NCBI GenBank assembly: GCA_033557465.1
Contig: CM066033.1
Span: 911,302,808 to 911,366,807 of the forward strand
Source of the DNA: Ichthyophis bannanicus
Lineage: Eukaryota; Chordata; Amphibia; Gymnophiona; Ichthyophiidae
DNA length: 64,000 nucleotides
Reading direction: 5' to 3'
Every line of letters begins with the position of its first letter. The first letter of the stretch is position 1. The position numbers and the translations under genes were made by a program. The notes below the pieces were generated by a model. The model was not told the origin of the DNA. It saw nothing but the letters and a program-made list of their open reading frames with translations, and made no database searches. This document shows, piece after piece, positions 46,128 through 56,996 of this stretch.

Positions 46128-47110
46128 CTAAACCCCAAAGAAATTACGGAGTACTGCCTGTCCGAAAGCACTGTCCCTGCGGGACTCCCTCTCAAGGCAG
46201 TAATGGGCCGCAAAAGTCTGGCTTGAAGACCAAGTAGCGGCCTGGCAGATGTCTGCCAACGGAACAGAGCGGAGATGAGCCACTGACGCAGCCTTCACCC
46301 TGACACGATGAGCCGTGACTCGACCCTTCAACGAGAGGCCGGCCGCCCCATAAGCCCAGGCGATACAGTCAGTGACCCACATGGATAAAGTACGCTTGGA
46401 GAGAGGTAGCCCCAACTTATTGGGGTCAAAAGAAACGAAGAGCTGAAGAGCTGAACAGCCCTTCGATGCTCCCACGTACGGTCAAGGTAGAAGGACAACG
46501 CCCTCCTACAGTCCAGGGTATGCAAAACCATCTCAGCCCGGTTGGCATGGGGCATGGGAAAGAAGGTCGGAAGAACCACCTCCTGATTGAGGTGAAAAGG
46601 TGAGACAATCTTAGGAAGAAACTTAGGGTGAGTTCGTAAGACTACCCTATTCCTGTAGAACCTAGTGTAAGGAGGATCAGACACTAGTGCCTGAAGTTCA
46701 CTCACTCGCCTAGCAGAGGTAAGAGCTACCAGAAACAAGGTTTTCCAGGAGAGAAAACGGAGAGGGCAGGTAGCCATAGGTTCAAATGGCGGACAAGTAA
46801 TCCGCTGTAAGACCACATTCAGATCCCACTCAGGGGCTGGTGGACGTAAAGGGGGCTTGAGCAGGATGAGGCCTCTGAGAAAACGAGCCACCAAAGGGTG
46901 GTTAGAAAGAGGCCTCCCGTCCACTGGCGAGTGGTGCGCTGAGAGAGCACTAAGATGAACTCTGACAGAGTTAGACTTAAGGCCCAGATTGCAACACTAC
47001 CGCTACCAAGCACGAGAAGGGATTCTCGCTGTGCTGAGCATACCATGTGGAGAATCTACGCCACTTAAGAGCATAGGATTTCCTGGAGGATTGTCGCCTA
47101 GAGGCCAAGA
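46128..47110 (-). pseudogene. DIRS-B tyrosine recombinase
   Basis: The amino-terminal SAM-like part (SSRKSYALKWRRFSTW) begins near 47110 and is shifted near 46985. The main part, 46924-46328, includes TSARRVSEL with the first catalytic Arg. A frameshift near 46440-46475 moves the end into another frame (46475-46128), where AHRVR (His-X2-Arg), ATW and FAAHY supply the remaining catalytic His, Arg, Trp and Tyr. The enzyme would integrate the circular DNA; it cannot be made whole here. Confidence 0.88.
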
Positions 47111-47152
47111 CCACATCTTCCACCTCTCAAGGCAGTAGTAGGGGAGCGAGGA

Positions 47153-49441
47153 CTACCCTTTCAGCAGCCAGGCCATCAGATGAAGGGACTGGAGGTTGGG
47201 GTGCAAGAGAGTCCCCTGATCCTGAGACAGGAGATCGTGTTGAAACCCCAGAGGAAGAGGGGTGTCCACCGCTAGCTGCAGCAGAAGCGGGAACCACAGT
47301 TGCCTCAGCCACCTGGGGGCTATCAGGATCAATGAAGCCCCATCCCTGAGGACTTTGAACAGCGTCCTGGACACTAGTGGCGTGGGAGGAAACGCATACA
47401 GTAGGCCTGTGGACCACGAGATCAGAAACCTATCCGCTGCTACTCTGAGAGGATGCGGTTGTCTGGAGCAGAATCTCGGGAGTTGTCGGTTCAGAGGACT
47501 GGTGAAAAGATCCATGGTGGGGAGGCCCCACCTGAGAAAGACCTGCTGAACTACCAATGGGTTTAACCTCCATTCGTGTGGTTGCAGGATCCTGCTCAGT
47601 CTGTCCGCCAGGTAATTTTCTTGACCTGGGAGGTAGACAGCCTTTAGGAGGATTCCGTGAGTGACGGCCCAAGAGCACAGCCGTTGTGCCTCCTGACATA
47701 GAAGGAAGGAGCCTGTGCCTCCTTGCTTGTTCACGTAGAACATGGCAACTTGATTGTCCGTCTGGACCAGTACAGACTGGTGAGAGGCGAGGTGGGAGAA
47801 GGCTCTCAGAGCTAGGCGTATCGCCCGTAGCTCCAGGAAGTTTATCTGTTGAGCAGCCTCACAAGGGGTCCAGAGACCCTGAGTACATGTCCCTTGGCAA
47901 TGTGCTCCCCAACCGAGAAGAGAAGCATCTGTTGTCAGCACTTGAGAATGCGGAGGGGATTGAAAAACCACTCCGAGTACCAGATTCGGAAGATGAAGCC
48001 ACCATTGCAGAGAGGAGACTAGCAGGTCCGATATCTTTACTGAGTCCGCTAGGCTCCCAGTGGCCTGATGCCACTGAGTGCAAGGGCTCCACTGAGCAGG
48101 CCGCATGTGTAGGCGGGCATTGGGGGTGACATGAACCGTGGAAGCCATAAGGCTGAGTAGTCTCAGGAATTGCCTGGCAGAGACCAGGGAATTGCTGCGA
48201 AACTGCCTGGCCAGATCCATCAGCCTGTGGGCAGTGTCCATTGGCAGAAAAGCCCTCGCTTGAAGAGTGTCTAGTCTGGCCCCTATGAATTCTAAGTTCT
48301 GGGACGGGAGCAAAGCGGACTTTGCGAAGTTTATGACAAAGCCCAAGTGCTGAAGTAGAGCCACAGTGCGAAGGGTGGCTTGATTGGCCTTCTGGGAAGA
48401 TTGGCCCCTTATGAGCCAGTTTTCCAGGTACGGAAACACAAAAAGATCTTGAAGCCTCAGGTAGGCCGCCACCACTGCCAGGCACTTGGTGAACACCCTG
48501 GGAGCGGAGGACAGGCCAAAGGGTAGTACTCTGTACTGATAGTGGTTTCCCCCCACAACAAATCTGAGATATTGTCTGTGGTCTGGATGAATAAGGATGT
48601 AAGTATACGCATCCTTTAGATCTAAGGAGCATAGCCAGTCTCCCTGCTGGAGGTAAGGCAGCAGGATTCCAAGGGTAAGCATCTTGAACTTTTCCCTCTC
48701 CAGGAACTTGTTGAGGTTGCGCAAGTCTAGGATGGGTCTGAGGCCTCCTGTCCTTTTTGGTACCAGAAAGTACCTGGAATAAAAGCCGTGACCTCTCAGG
48801 TGGTGGGGCACCGGTTCCACAGCCTGATCCTTTAGCAGACTTGCTAACTCCTGAAGGAGTAGGTCCCTGTGCAGAGGGAGTCTTGGAGGCTCCCCTGGAA
48901 AATAGGAGGGAGGTACCTGGTGAAAATGGAGAAGATAGCCCTTTTGGACTATATGAAGAACCCAGGTATCTGATGTGACGGCTGACCACCTGTGGGCAAA
49001 GTGGGCCAGCCGGCCTCCTGTGCTGAGAGAAGCCAGCTGAGGAGAAGAGGCTATGCTTTCTGAGTCAAAAACCCCCACCCTGCTGAGCAGGGGCCGGTGT
49101 AGGTGGCTTGGGGGCCTTCTGCCTACGGGGCCCTTGACCCTGCCCCTTGGCCTGCTGACCCTGTTGGGGAGCTGCAGAGGCCTGATAATGAGGGTAGTGT
49201 TTATAGGCAGATGACTTCCTTGGGTAAAAGGTCTTTTTTCCCGAGCCCTTCTTTTTCTGAGAAGGGGCACAGGTTTTTCTGGACAGCCTAGTCCTGGTGA
49301 GAGTCTCTGTCTCGAGTTCAGCAGCCTTTTCAGCCATGGGTTTGCCGAAAAGGTTTTCACCCCGGCAGGGGACATCGACCAACTTGTCCTGTACCCATGG
49401 CTCGAGGTCGGATGACTGTAGCCAAGCCTGTCGTCAGGCAC
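47153..49441 (-). pseudogene. DIRS-B RT, RNase H and methyltransferase-like protein
   Basis: An open frame of 762 codons. The first third overlaps the end of gag in a different frame. Reverse transcriptase follows (LRPILDLRNLN, LDLKDAY, LPFGLSSAP), then RNase H (TTDASLLGWGA, ELRA, TDNQVA), then the DIRS-specific methyltransferase-like domain (WGLPTMDLFTSPLN, LLYAFPP, LIAPRW). The catalytic YLDD is YLEN at 48419-48430, so both metal-binding Asp residues are lost; polymerase activity is not expected although the frame is open. Confidence 0.92.
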
Positions 49442-50949
49442 CGATGCCGGCCCCGGCTACTCGGGCCGAAGCCTCAAAGCCATCGTAGGCTGCTCGAGAG
49501 ATAAACTTCGAGCACTCCAGAATACCAGTGGACAAGGCCTGGAACCTCTGCAAAGGTTCCTCGGAGAGACCAGCAGAGAACCCGGCAATCTCCTTTGCCA
49601 GGTTCCGGAGGTACATGCCCATGTAGAGCTGGTATGTCTGGACATGGCAAGCAAGCATAGAGCCCTGGAAGCACTTCTTACCGAGGGCATCCAGGTTCTG
49701 GGCCTCCCGGCAGGGAGGCACCGAGGAGTGCATCTTCTGACTTTTCAGTCGATGCATGGCCGATTCCACAACCATGGAGTGGTGCGGTAATTGCGCCTTT
49801 TGGAACCCGGGGCTCTTGCGGACTCGATAGATTGAATCGACCTGCTTGCTTAACACCGGCGTCGAAGCCGGGGTCTCCCACATGCGGAAGAGCAGCCGCT
49901 CCAGCATCGGAGGAACCGGAACAGTAAAGGCCTCCTTCAGGGGAGAGTCATACTGGAGGGCCTCGAGCTCCTCGGCTCGAGGCTCCTCCTCGGGATCCAC
50001 GGGGAAGGCCAAGGCCTTGGCCATATCCCGCACGAAGTCCGAGAACCGGGTATCCTCCGGTGGGGATCGTCTCCGAGGTTCAGACTCGGGCGAGTCCGAT
50101 GGGACACACCGAGTCCGATGAGTGTCGGGTGACTCTTCATCCTCCGTCTCCCAGCCTGACTCCTCGGAGGAGGAATTGAGCAGCTCCGGTCGGGCGGGCA
50201 CCGATGCCCTCCGCCCCGACGCCGAGGGTACCGGTGTCGATGACCTCAGCCCCGAACGGGAGGTCGAGGGAGACCACAGCCGAGGATCGACTCGAGCCCG
50301 CATGGACTCGAGGATCGGCTCAGCCTCCGGGGTCGACTTGGAAGTCGAGGTCCCGGTGGTCGGGGCAGATGCACCGGTGAGACCAGCGATCAATGCCCGC
50401 TGCTGTTCCATGAAGGCAGCGAAGCTGCTCTCCAAGGCCGTCAACCTGAGTCCGAGCTCAGGAGACCCAGCAGCCCCCAACTCGGGCCCCGACGGCGGCT
50501 CCCTCGGAGGAGAGTCCACGAGGACAACAGCACTTACATGTCCAGGAGACTCCATATCGACACGAGGATGTTTGGCAGGCCTCTCCGACTCCGAAGACCC
50601 AGACGGCTATCGGGGCTATGCGACCTGGCCCTCGAGGAACCAGGAGCGTCCACCGACGCCGCCCTCGCGGGTTTCTTCTTCCTGCGATGTTCCCGCAAAG
50701 GAGACCCCCGCTCAGACGTCGAGGCCTCTGACGAGGTCCGGGCCCGGCCGGATGCGGAGTCAGAAAAGATCCTATCCTATCCTTTTGGTGCTGCCGACTC
50801 CTCAACACCTTCGAGGACATTTTGCCACACAGACCACAGATCATCGGGTCATGATCGGGTCCGAGGCAGCGGAGGCAGCAGTCATGTGTGTCGGTAAGAG
50901 ACATAAGTTTCTTACACCGATCACATTTCTTAAACCCGCTGGTAGCCAT
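49065..50949 (-). pseudogene. DIRS-B gag-like protein
   Basis: Starts at ATG 50947-50949. The Cys/His cluster has the same C-X2-C-X9-H-X2-C-X2-C-X4-H-X4-C-X2-C spacing as DIRS-A. A frameshift near 50750-50830 leads into the main frame (down from about 50555). TGA at 49434-49436 replaces a CGA codon inferred from DIRS-A's GARRKAW block. The frame then runs through the GENLFGKP block and a Lys/Gln/Pro-rich tail to 49065, overlapping the RT frame by about 375 bases. Confidence 0.85.
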
Positions 50950-51264
50950 TGGGGGAAAAAGGGCCCCTGCTAGGTCAAAAGACCGGGCTGCCAGGGAAAA
51001 AAGAAAAAAGGTGCGAACGCCAGTCACAAAGGACAAAAACCGAAAAAGAGAAAAAGGACTCGATACCGGCGTATCAGTCAGAGCGGGAAAAGGATCCGGC
51101 GTCGAACCGGAGAAAAAAAGAGAAAAAACAGGGAAAATCAACTTTTTCCTCGGGGAAAAACGAACTACGTCCGTCGGGCTCCGCGGAAAAAAGAAGACTG
51201 AGCAAGATGGCACCCTGGGGCGGGAAGGGGATCGCGCATGCGCGCTGCAATTCGCAAAGGCTTT

Positions 51265-51356
51265 CTTTGAAACTGGGGAAATGCTCCACACGAGGGCTCC
51301 GTCAGCGCCGACGTCACCCATATGTGAGGACTGACTTCCTGCTTGGTTCTGGAGAA
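51265..51356. repeat. DIRS-B right terminal inverted repeat
   Basis: Reverse complement of 45743-45832, with the CGTCGGCGCYGACGGAGCCCTCGTG block, ending at the CTTGGTTCTGGAGAA outer motif. Confidence 0.85.
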
Positions 51357-51399
51357 TGAAGAAATAACCTAGCCACTTAATCTTTAATGGCTACAACCT

Positions 51400-51632
51400 C
51401 TTTTTATCCCTCCCCCTATCCTAAGAGTCTTCCAAGTTGATCCCCTCCCTGACAACGTACTCCATGAACATTATCCACCCCTACCCATAAGATATTTAAA
51501 CCTCCTTTATGTTATATTTTCTCCAAGTTGATCACCCTGTTATAATGTATACTGTTTTGTTACTATGTAAACTGCTTTGACCACAGGATAAAGCGGTATA
51601 AAAAAGCTGTTAAAAAATAAAAGGCCACCTAT
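51400..51632 (+). mobile_element. L2-like LINE 3' end
   Basis: GGATAAAGCGGTATAAAAAAGC followed by an A-rich tail resembles the 3' end of the LINE at 38395 in the opposite orientation. No coding sequence remains. Confidence 0.5.
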
Positions 51633-51678
51633 GCATAAAGGCCAAGTGGATGCCTGTTCTATAAAAATACATAGGTGC

Positions 51679-51890
51679 TGGCGTGGGGGAGTCGCCTAGT
51701 GGTTAGAGCAGTAGCCTGGTAACCGAAAGACATGGGCTCCATTCCCACTGGCACTCCTTGTGGCCTTAGTCAAGTCACCTTACCCTTCATTGCCTCAGAA
51801 AAAAGGCCTGGCAATCTACTTCCAGTCATACCTTGCTAAGAAAACCCAGGGGCTGCTGGAGCATTGACTCAATGGCACACATTGCATTGC
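51679..51890 (+). mobile_element. tRNA-headed SINE with RTE-like tail
   Basis: Same family as 10145-10372: GTCGCCTAGTGGTTAGAGC head, GGCCTGGCAATCTACTTCC body and ACTCAATGGCACACATTGC tail. A perfect 10-bp duplication ACATAGGTGC lies at 51669-51678 and 51891-51900. Confidence 0.9.
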
Positions 51891-51900
51891 ACATAGGTGC

Positions 51901-53337
51901 CTTTATGTCTTTAAAGATTACTAGGGCAAAAGCGTCAGAAGTCATACCCAGATTGAAGTCGTGGATATTTATATCTGCTCAGGAGCAGGCATAAATGTTC
52001 ACATATGCATTCTGCTCATATATCCATATTTTATAAATAGCATATATAAATCATGACTGACCCATACCCTGCCCAATCTTTGCCTCTGAACATGCCTACA
52101 GGTGGATCAAGCAAAAGTACACACCTTCATGACATCACATGTCCTTTTAGATGCACAATCCCTGAGCTAATTTTATAAAAGACCTTTTGTGCATGAAAAT
52201 CCGTTATAAAATTAAACCTCATTTGTCTGCAAATGTTCTTCCTCTTAGTCCTTGTCAGATCAGTCCACACCAGTGGGATACACAGGTGGAGATGGAGGAA
52301 ACATGCTCACTTAACCTATATATGCTGGTGCAGCAGAGAAGCCATCCAGTATTGCTCTGTTTCCAGCTGTAGGGGATGTTGGGCTGTTGCAGCAAGGCTG
52401 AAGCAGGCTCTGGCAGGGCTTAGGGTTTTGGTGCCAGTTTTACAGAGCTGCGAGTCTGGGGCCACCGGGGTTTCTGTGTTTTCTTGCTGGCTTGCAGGGA
52501 ACAGAGTCCCTATTCCCCTCAGGAGTCACAAATTGTGATCCATTGAGGACAAACAGGGACCTTTCTGGCCTTAGAGCTTCCTGCCTAAAAAATCATACAA
52601 TTATTGAAAATAAAAATGGAGAAGGCAACAGGTAAACTGCAGTACTGTTTCAGGCTCCAGAAAAACTCAGAGACAGGTGCCTCTTCCACGGGAAGGTTAG
52701 AGGGGCCACTGGGACAAAATAAAGTGCTGAGCCAGGAGTCACCGTGACTTTGGAGAGAACAGACAAGCTGAGAGAGAGAATGGACCATAGTAAATAAAAA
52801 AACTAAAAGGTACATACCCTTTCTACTGGTACTGAAGACTCTGTTCTGCACTCAGGGTTGTAATGGTAAACTAAGGAGGTCATTCCAGAAACCAAAAAAG
52901 TGTTTATTCATGCGCCAGGGAAGTTTATCTGCTGAAAATGTCTATGAGCATATAATGGTACATAGTTCCCGCGGACATTTATCTCGCTAATACAAGGATC
53001 TCAGACCGTGTCTGGAAGGGGTAAAATGGGGGCATGTACATTTTGGGAGGACCCTGCAGATGTGCCCGTTATACCTGCCGGAGACATGGAATAAGGTCAG
53101 CACTTAGAAAATATTCTGCTGTGTTTGTACAAAGGTGGTGACTAGTCTGTTCTGAAATGGTGGACTGCAATATGGAAGAACACCACAAGATGCATTTATA
53201 AAGAACACATATCAGAGGTGTGGGAATCTTGTAAGCTAAAGAGGCATATATAACTACCCTGAAAGAAATATTAAGAAGAGCAATAGTGAATATTCTGGCC
53301 ATGCTGACATTTGTTGTTTGTGCTAAAGGAGCTAATC
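51901..53337. other. No recognisable gene
   Basis: Mixed sequence without a supportable open frame. The AGATCAGTCCACACCAGTGG block near 52255 looks repeat-like, but I cannot name the family. Confidence 0.4.
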
Positions 53338-54220
53338 TAGGGGGTATGTTTACTAAACCGCTAACATTGCAGCGGCGACATTATCGTGTGATAAGTGATG
53401 TTATCATGCAATAATGGCGCATTACCGCGCGATAATGTCTCCGGCAGCGTTAAGGTGCACAGAGGGTGGAATAAGGCTCCCCAGAGGGCAGAGAGAAGGG
53501 GTCAATGGGCGGGGAGAGGCCCCAGGCACACTAAAGCTGTGAAATCAGCATCTGAAAATTAACGCCAGTGAAAACCTTGCATTAGAGGCACATTTGCAGG
53601 AGAGAGAAACCAGTTCAGTCAGCAATGTACAGCAAAGGCAGGGAGTCCCAGATAAGTGATAGTAGTGATACATGTGCAGTAACAAAACATGTAAAAACCA
53701 GAGAGATAATGACCAGAACCAAATTAGAAATACAAAAACACCGAGCTTACCAATAGAAAAAACAAGGATAAACGGTAATCAACAATACCCATAAAGAATA
53801 AAAAGGAAGATGTCACTTTTGGAAGGGTCAATTCCGATTCCCCCTACAAAGTGAATGTTCCAACATTGATAGTGCTGATGAGGGTTTGCTGTGTTGTACA
53901 TTGGGCAGCTTGCTTATGTGGCTTTCACATGTGCAGCAACAGCATAGTGCCCAAGTACGAAAGGGCACTACAATGAGGCTGCAAATGGGTTCAAGGGGAT
54001 GCAGGCGGGACATGCAGTGGGGTACCCACAGCCAGTATATTCAGGGGCAGAAAGTCACAGGTTCAAGTCCCAGCTGTGGCTCCTGCAGACCATGTCCCTA
54101 TATTTTACCCAGTAGTAAACTGTGGTAACAAAGACGGAATCTTTATTGCAGATAAAATAAACACACCATAAATGCCTATATTTTACCCTACAGAGCAAAT
54201 ACACCATAAATATGTGCAAT

Positions 54221-54427
54221 CCCTAAAGCAGAGTTTCCCAGCTGCAGTCCTGGAGGGCCAAACACCATTCAGATTTCATGCTGTCCCTAAATAAATATGC
54301 CTGTGATGCATTTGTATGCACCGCCCCCATTGTATGCAAATGTATCCATGCATATTCACTAGGGACAGCATGAAACCTGAACCGTGTTTGGCCCACCAGG
54401 ACTGGAGTTGGGAACCTCTGCCCTAGA
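54221..54427. mobile_element. Palindromic MITE
   Basis: CCCTAAAGCAGAGTTTCCCA at the left pairs with GGGAACCTCTGCCCTAGAG at the right. TTTCATGCTGTCCCTA / TAGGGACAGCATGAAA and a TGTATGCA centre complete a nearly full-length palindrome. Confidence 0.85.
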
Positions 54428-56104
54428 GCAGTGGCCAACAGGGGCACAGACACCCACACCCACAGGCTCCACTATCCAACGGCTCATAGAGTGTCAGGCT
54501 GTTGGGCCCTGCGCGGAGCAGCCTCTACCAATACTAGCACCTGCATACCTTAGCAATGCCGTCTTAAACTTGGAAACACTTTCCACATATATCAAAAGGT
54601 TGCTATGATTAATGTCAGATAACAAATCCTACGTTAAACACAATTTGTTGACAGAGATTCATCATAGCAATCTTTCTGATATCTGTGGAGTGTGTTTCAG
54701 TGTTTGTTTCTGACAGTGTTTGCCATCCCGGGGAGTGACCCTAACAGTATTGCATACCATAGCAATGCCTGCACTGTGCCCAGGACTGGTGTGGCAGCCA
54801 GGGCTGCCAACCACCTCTATATTTCCACAATGCTGAGATAGGTGTGGGAGTGTGTGTATGTCTACCCAGTGTTTTGTGGCTGCCTACACCTTACTGAGCC
54901 CCCAATGTTTGCACTGTTTCCATTGTTAGCCTGCCAATGTGCATAATCAGGAGCAAGGTATTGTGGGTATGGCCTGGGCAGGATGCATCTGCATAGGGCA
55001 ATGGCTGGGACATTGTAGTGCCCGACCACCACCTGCACGGACAGCGTGGCCACAGCATGTCATGCTTGGGGGGGGGGGGTCACTCTCACCCTGACTGAGC
55101 AGTGACCATGGCATGGCTAGGTTCCCCCATAGTGCTATACAGTATTTCTTTCAAGTAATATCTATGTGTTCCCTTTTCTGGGGCCTAATCATTGACATAC
55201 CTGCTTGGCGTGTGTGCTCACATCCCATTTTTGGGTGCACACAGTTCCTCCAGGAACATGCACTATGTACTAACTAGCAGCCTGTCTGCAGTTAGCATGT
55301 GTATGGCTGGAACACCTTGCAGGGTGCAGTGGGTGGAGACTGTGCCCTCTGCTGATGAATGTCAGATAGTGGGGAACAGCTGAGCTTTTCCAGGCTTACT
55401 GCCTGTCTGCCAGTGTCCTATGTGATGTGTACAGATCAGCATTGACTGCCCTGTAGGGTGCCTATTCCCCTGCAGGACTGGGGTTAATGGTCCCCTCTAC
55501 TACCACCATTGCAGAGATGTAGAATGTGGATCTGTTGGTGGGAGATCTTGTCCCCCACCCTCACCCACAGAGGGGGGGGGAGGGGTTGGATGGTGCTACA
55601 TAATCCGCTTTTGGGTCCAAACACCACCCTTCTAACATGTGACCATGGCAACCACACAAGATACGCACTATTCTGGGTGCATCATAGTCCACAAGGGCTA
55701 GACATGACTGGGAAATACAGATGGACACAGGTGTATCCTAGGTGTGACTGCAAGGCCTACCTATCACACACTGGCACTGATGGGGACCTGCAGCACAGCC
55801 TATCTCAGCCAAGCAAGGTGCTGCAGACCTGGAGCTGGTCGCCCCACCTCACCCTCAGGGTGAGCACAGTACCCGCACAATGTGACTGTCTGTAGCTACT
55901 CTGTAACAGTAACACACACGGTCAGTACCCCCTACCAGGCTGAGGTGCTCTGGGGGTGCATACCCCATCTTGTGATCATCTGTAGACTGCTGATTTGCAT
56001 GTGCAGTGCATCATGGGTACGGGTGGGTTAACCCTATCCTGGTAACCACAGCAGTTTGTGTGGTGACCTGCAGTCTTTCTGTAGCCAGCCAGCAGTGTGT
56101 TAGA

Positions 56105-56818
56105 TGTTATAGAAATGTAGCCCACTGGTTACTTCAACGATTGCGGAGGCAGAGGTCATGGGTTTGATCCCACAATGTTATGGAAGGACAGACTAGATAG
56201 GCCTTGTGGTCTTTTTCTGTCGTCATGTTTCTATGTTTCTATCAGAGGATCTCTAAAGGTAAAAAGTGGACTGTTGTAGTTGTTGTTATGGAAGGACAGA
56301 CTAGATAGGCCTTGTGGTCTTTTTCTGTTGTCATGTTTCTATCAGAGGATCTCTAAAGGTAAAAAGTGGACTGTTGTAGTTGTTGTTATGGAAGGACAGA
56401 CTAGATAGGCCTTGTGGTCTTTTTCTGTCGTCATGTTTCTATGTTTCTATGTTTAGTGTTATTTAATAAGGCTGTCTGAGGCTTTTCCTTTTAATTTAAA
56501 TCAGTGCTGCCAGAAAAAACACCCTCACAGTGCCGTAGCCTAAGGTGCCTCATAAGGTGCCCTATAGGGCACATTATAAGGTGCCTTGGTGGACAGGGCA
56601 CTTTATAATGTGCCCTATGGAGTGCCTTATAGGGCACCTTATGTGGCCCCTTAGGTTACAGCACTGTGAGGGTATTTTTGCCGGCAGCACTGATTTAAAT
56701 TAAAAGGAAATGCCTCCGACAGCTTTCTTATATAACACCACTGCGGCATCAAACCCATGACCTCTGCCTCCACAGTCATTGTAGTAACCAGTGGGCTACA
56801 TCTTTATAGCTTCTAACA
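56105..56818. repeat. Inverted pair of tRNA-like arms
   Basis: The left arm (TGTAGCCCACTGGTTACTTC, then GAGGTCATGGGTTTGATCCC) recurs inverted at 56742-56818. These blocks resemble pol III A and B boxes. Inner arms (TTTAATTTAAATCAGTGCTG; CCCTATAGGGCAC) also pair. The left arm is interrupted at 56173-56455 by CR1 tails. Confidence 0.75.
56178..56452 (+). repeat. CR1 LINE 3' tail, three tandem copies
   Basis: TTATGGAAGGACAGACTAGA begins at 56178, 56286 and 56386. Each copy carries CCTTGTGGTCTTTTTCTG and ends in TTTCTATG-type repeats, the CR1 3' signature. The first two are joined by AGAGGATCTCTAAAGG spacer sequence. Confidence 0.8.
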
Positions 56819-56996
56819 CTGCACTGGCATGAGCTTAGGGTTAACGCGCGTTAAAGTTCCATGGCACCCATTATCACGCGATACAGATTCTTGCTACCTT
56901 GCCGCCAGAACACCCACTACCTTAAATGGCATTCTTCACATTAACACTGCAACTAGCGCCGGTAACATTAGGACCGTTTAGCAAACATACCCCTAG

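Larger units (their letters stand above)
45727..51356 (-). mobile_element. DIRS-B, most complete DIRS-type retrotransposon
   Basis: 5.6 kb. Inverted terminal repeats (45743-45832 against 51265-51356) and an internal complementary region near 45915-45990 bracket minus-strand genes in the order gag, reverse transcriptase / RNase H / methyltransferase-like, tyrosine recombinase. No simple target duplication is seen, as expected for recombinase integration. Each gene carries at least one disabling change. Confidence 0.92.
53341..56993. mobile_element. 3.65-kb terminal-inverted-repeat element
   Basis: The left end GGGGTATGTTTACTAAAC and the right end's complement GGGGTATGTTTGCTAAAC match, flanked by TAG on both sides (53338-53340 and 56994-56996). 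CGCGCGATAAT / TATCACGCGATA motifs recur inverted further in. No transposase was found. The interior holds a MITE (54221-54427), tRNA-like sequences and a large palindrome (56105-56818). Confidence 0.65.

Noticed and set aside
47859..48989. 376-codon minus-strand frame
   Set aside because: Shadow of the DIRS-B reverse transcriptase frame at 47153-49441.
50122..50973. 283-codon plus-strand frame
   Set aside because: Antisense shadow of the GC-rich DIRS-B gag gene.
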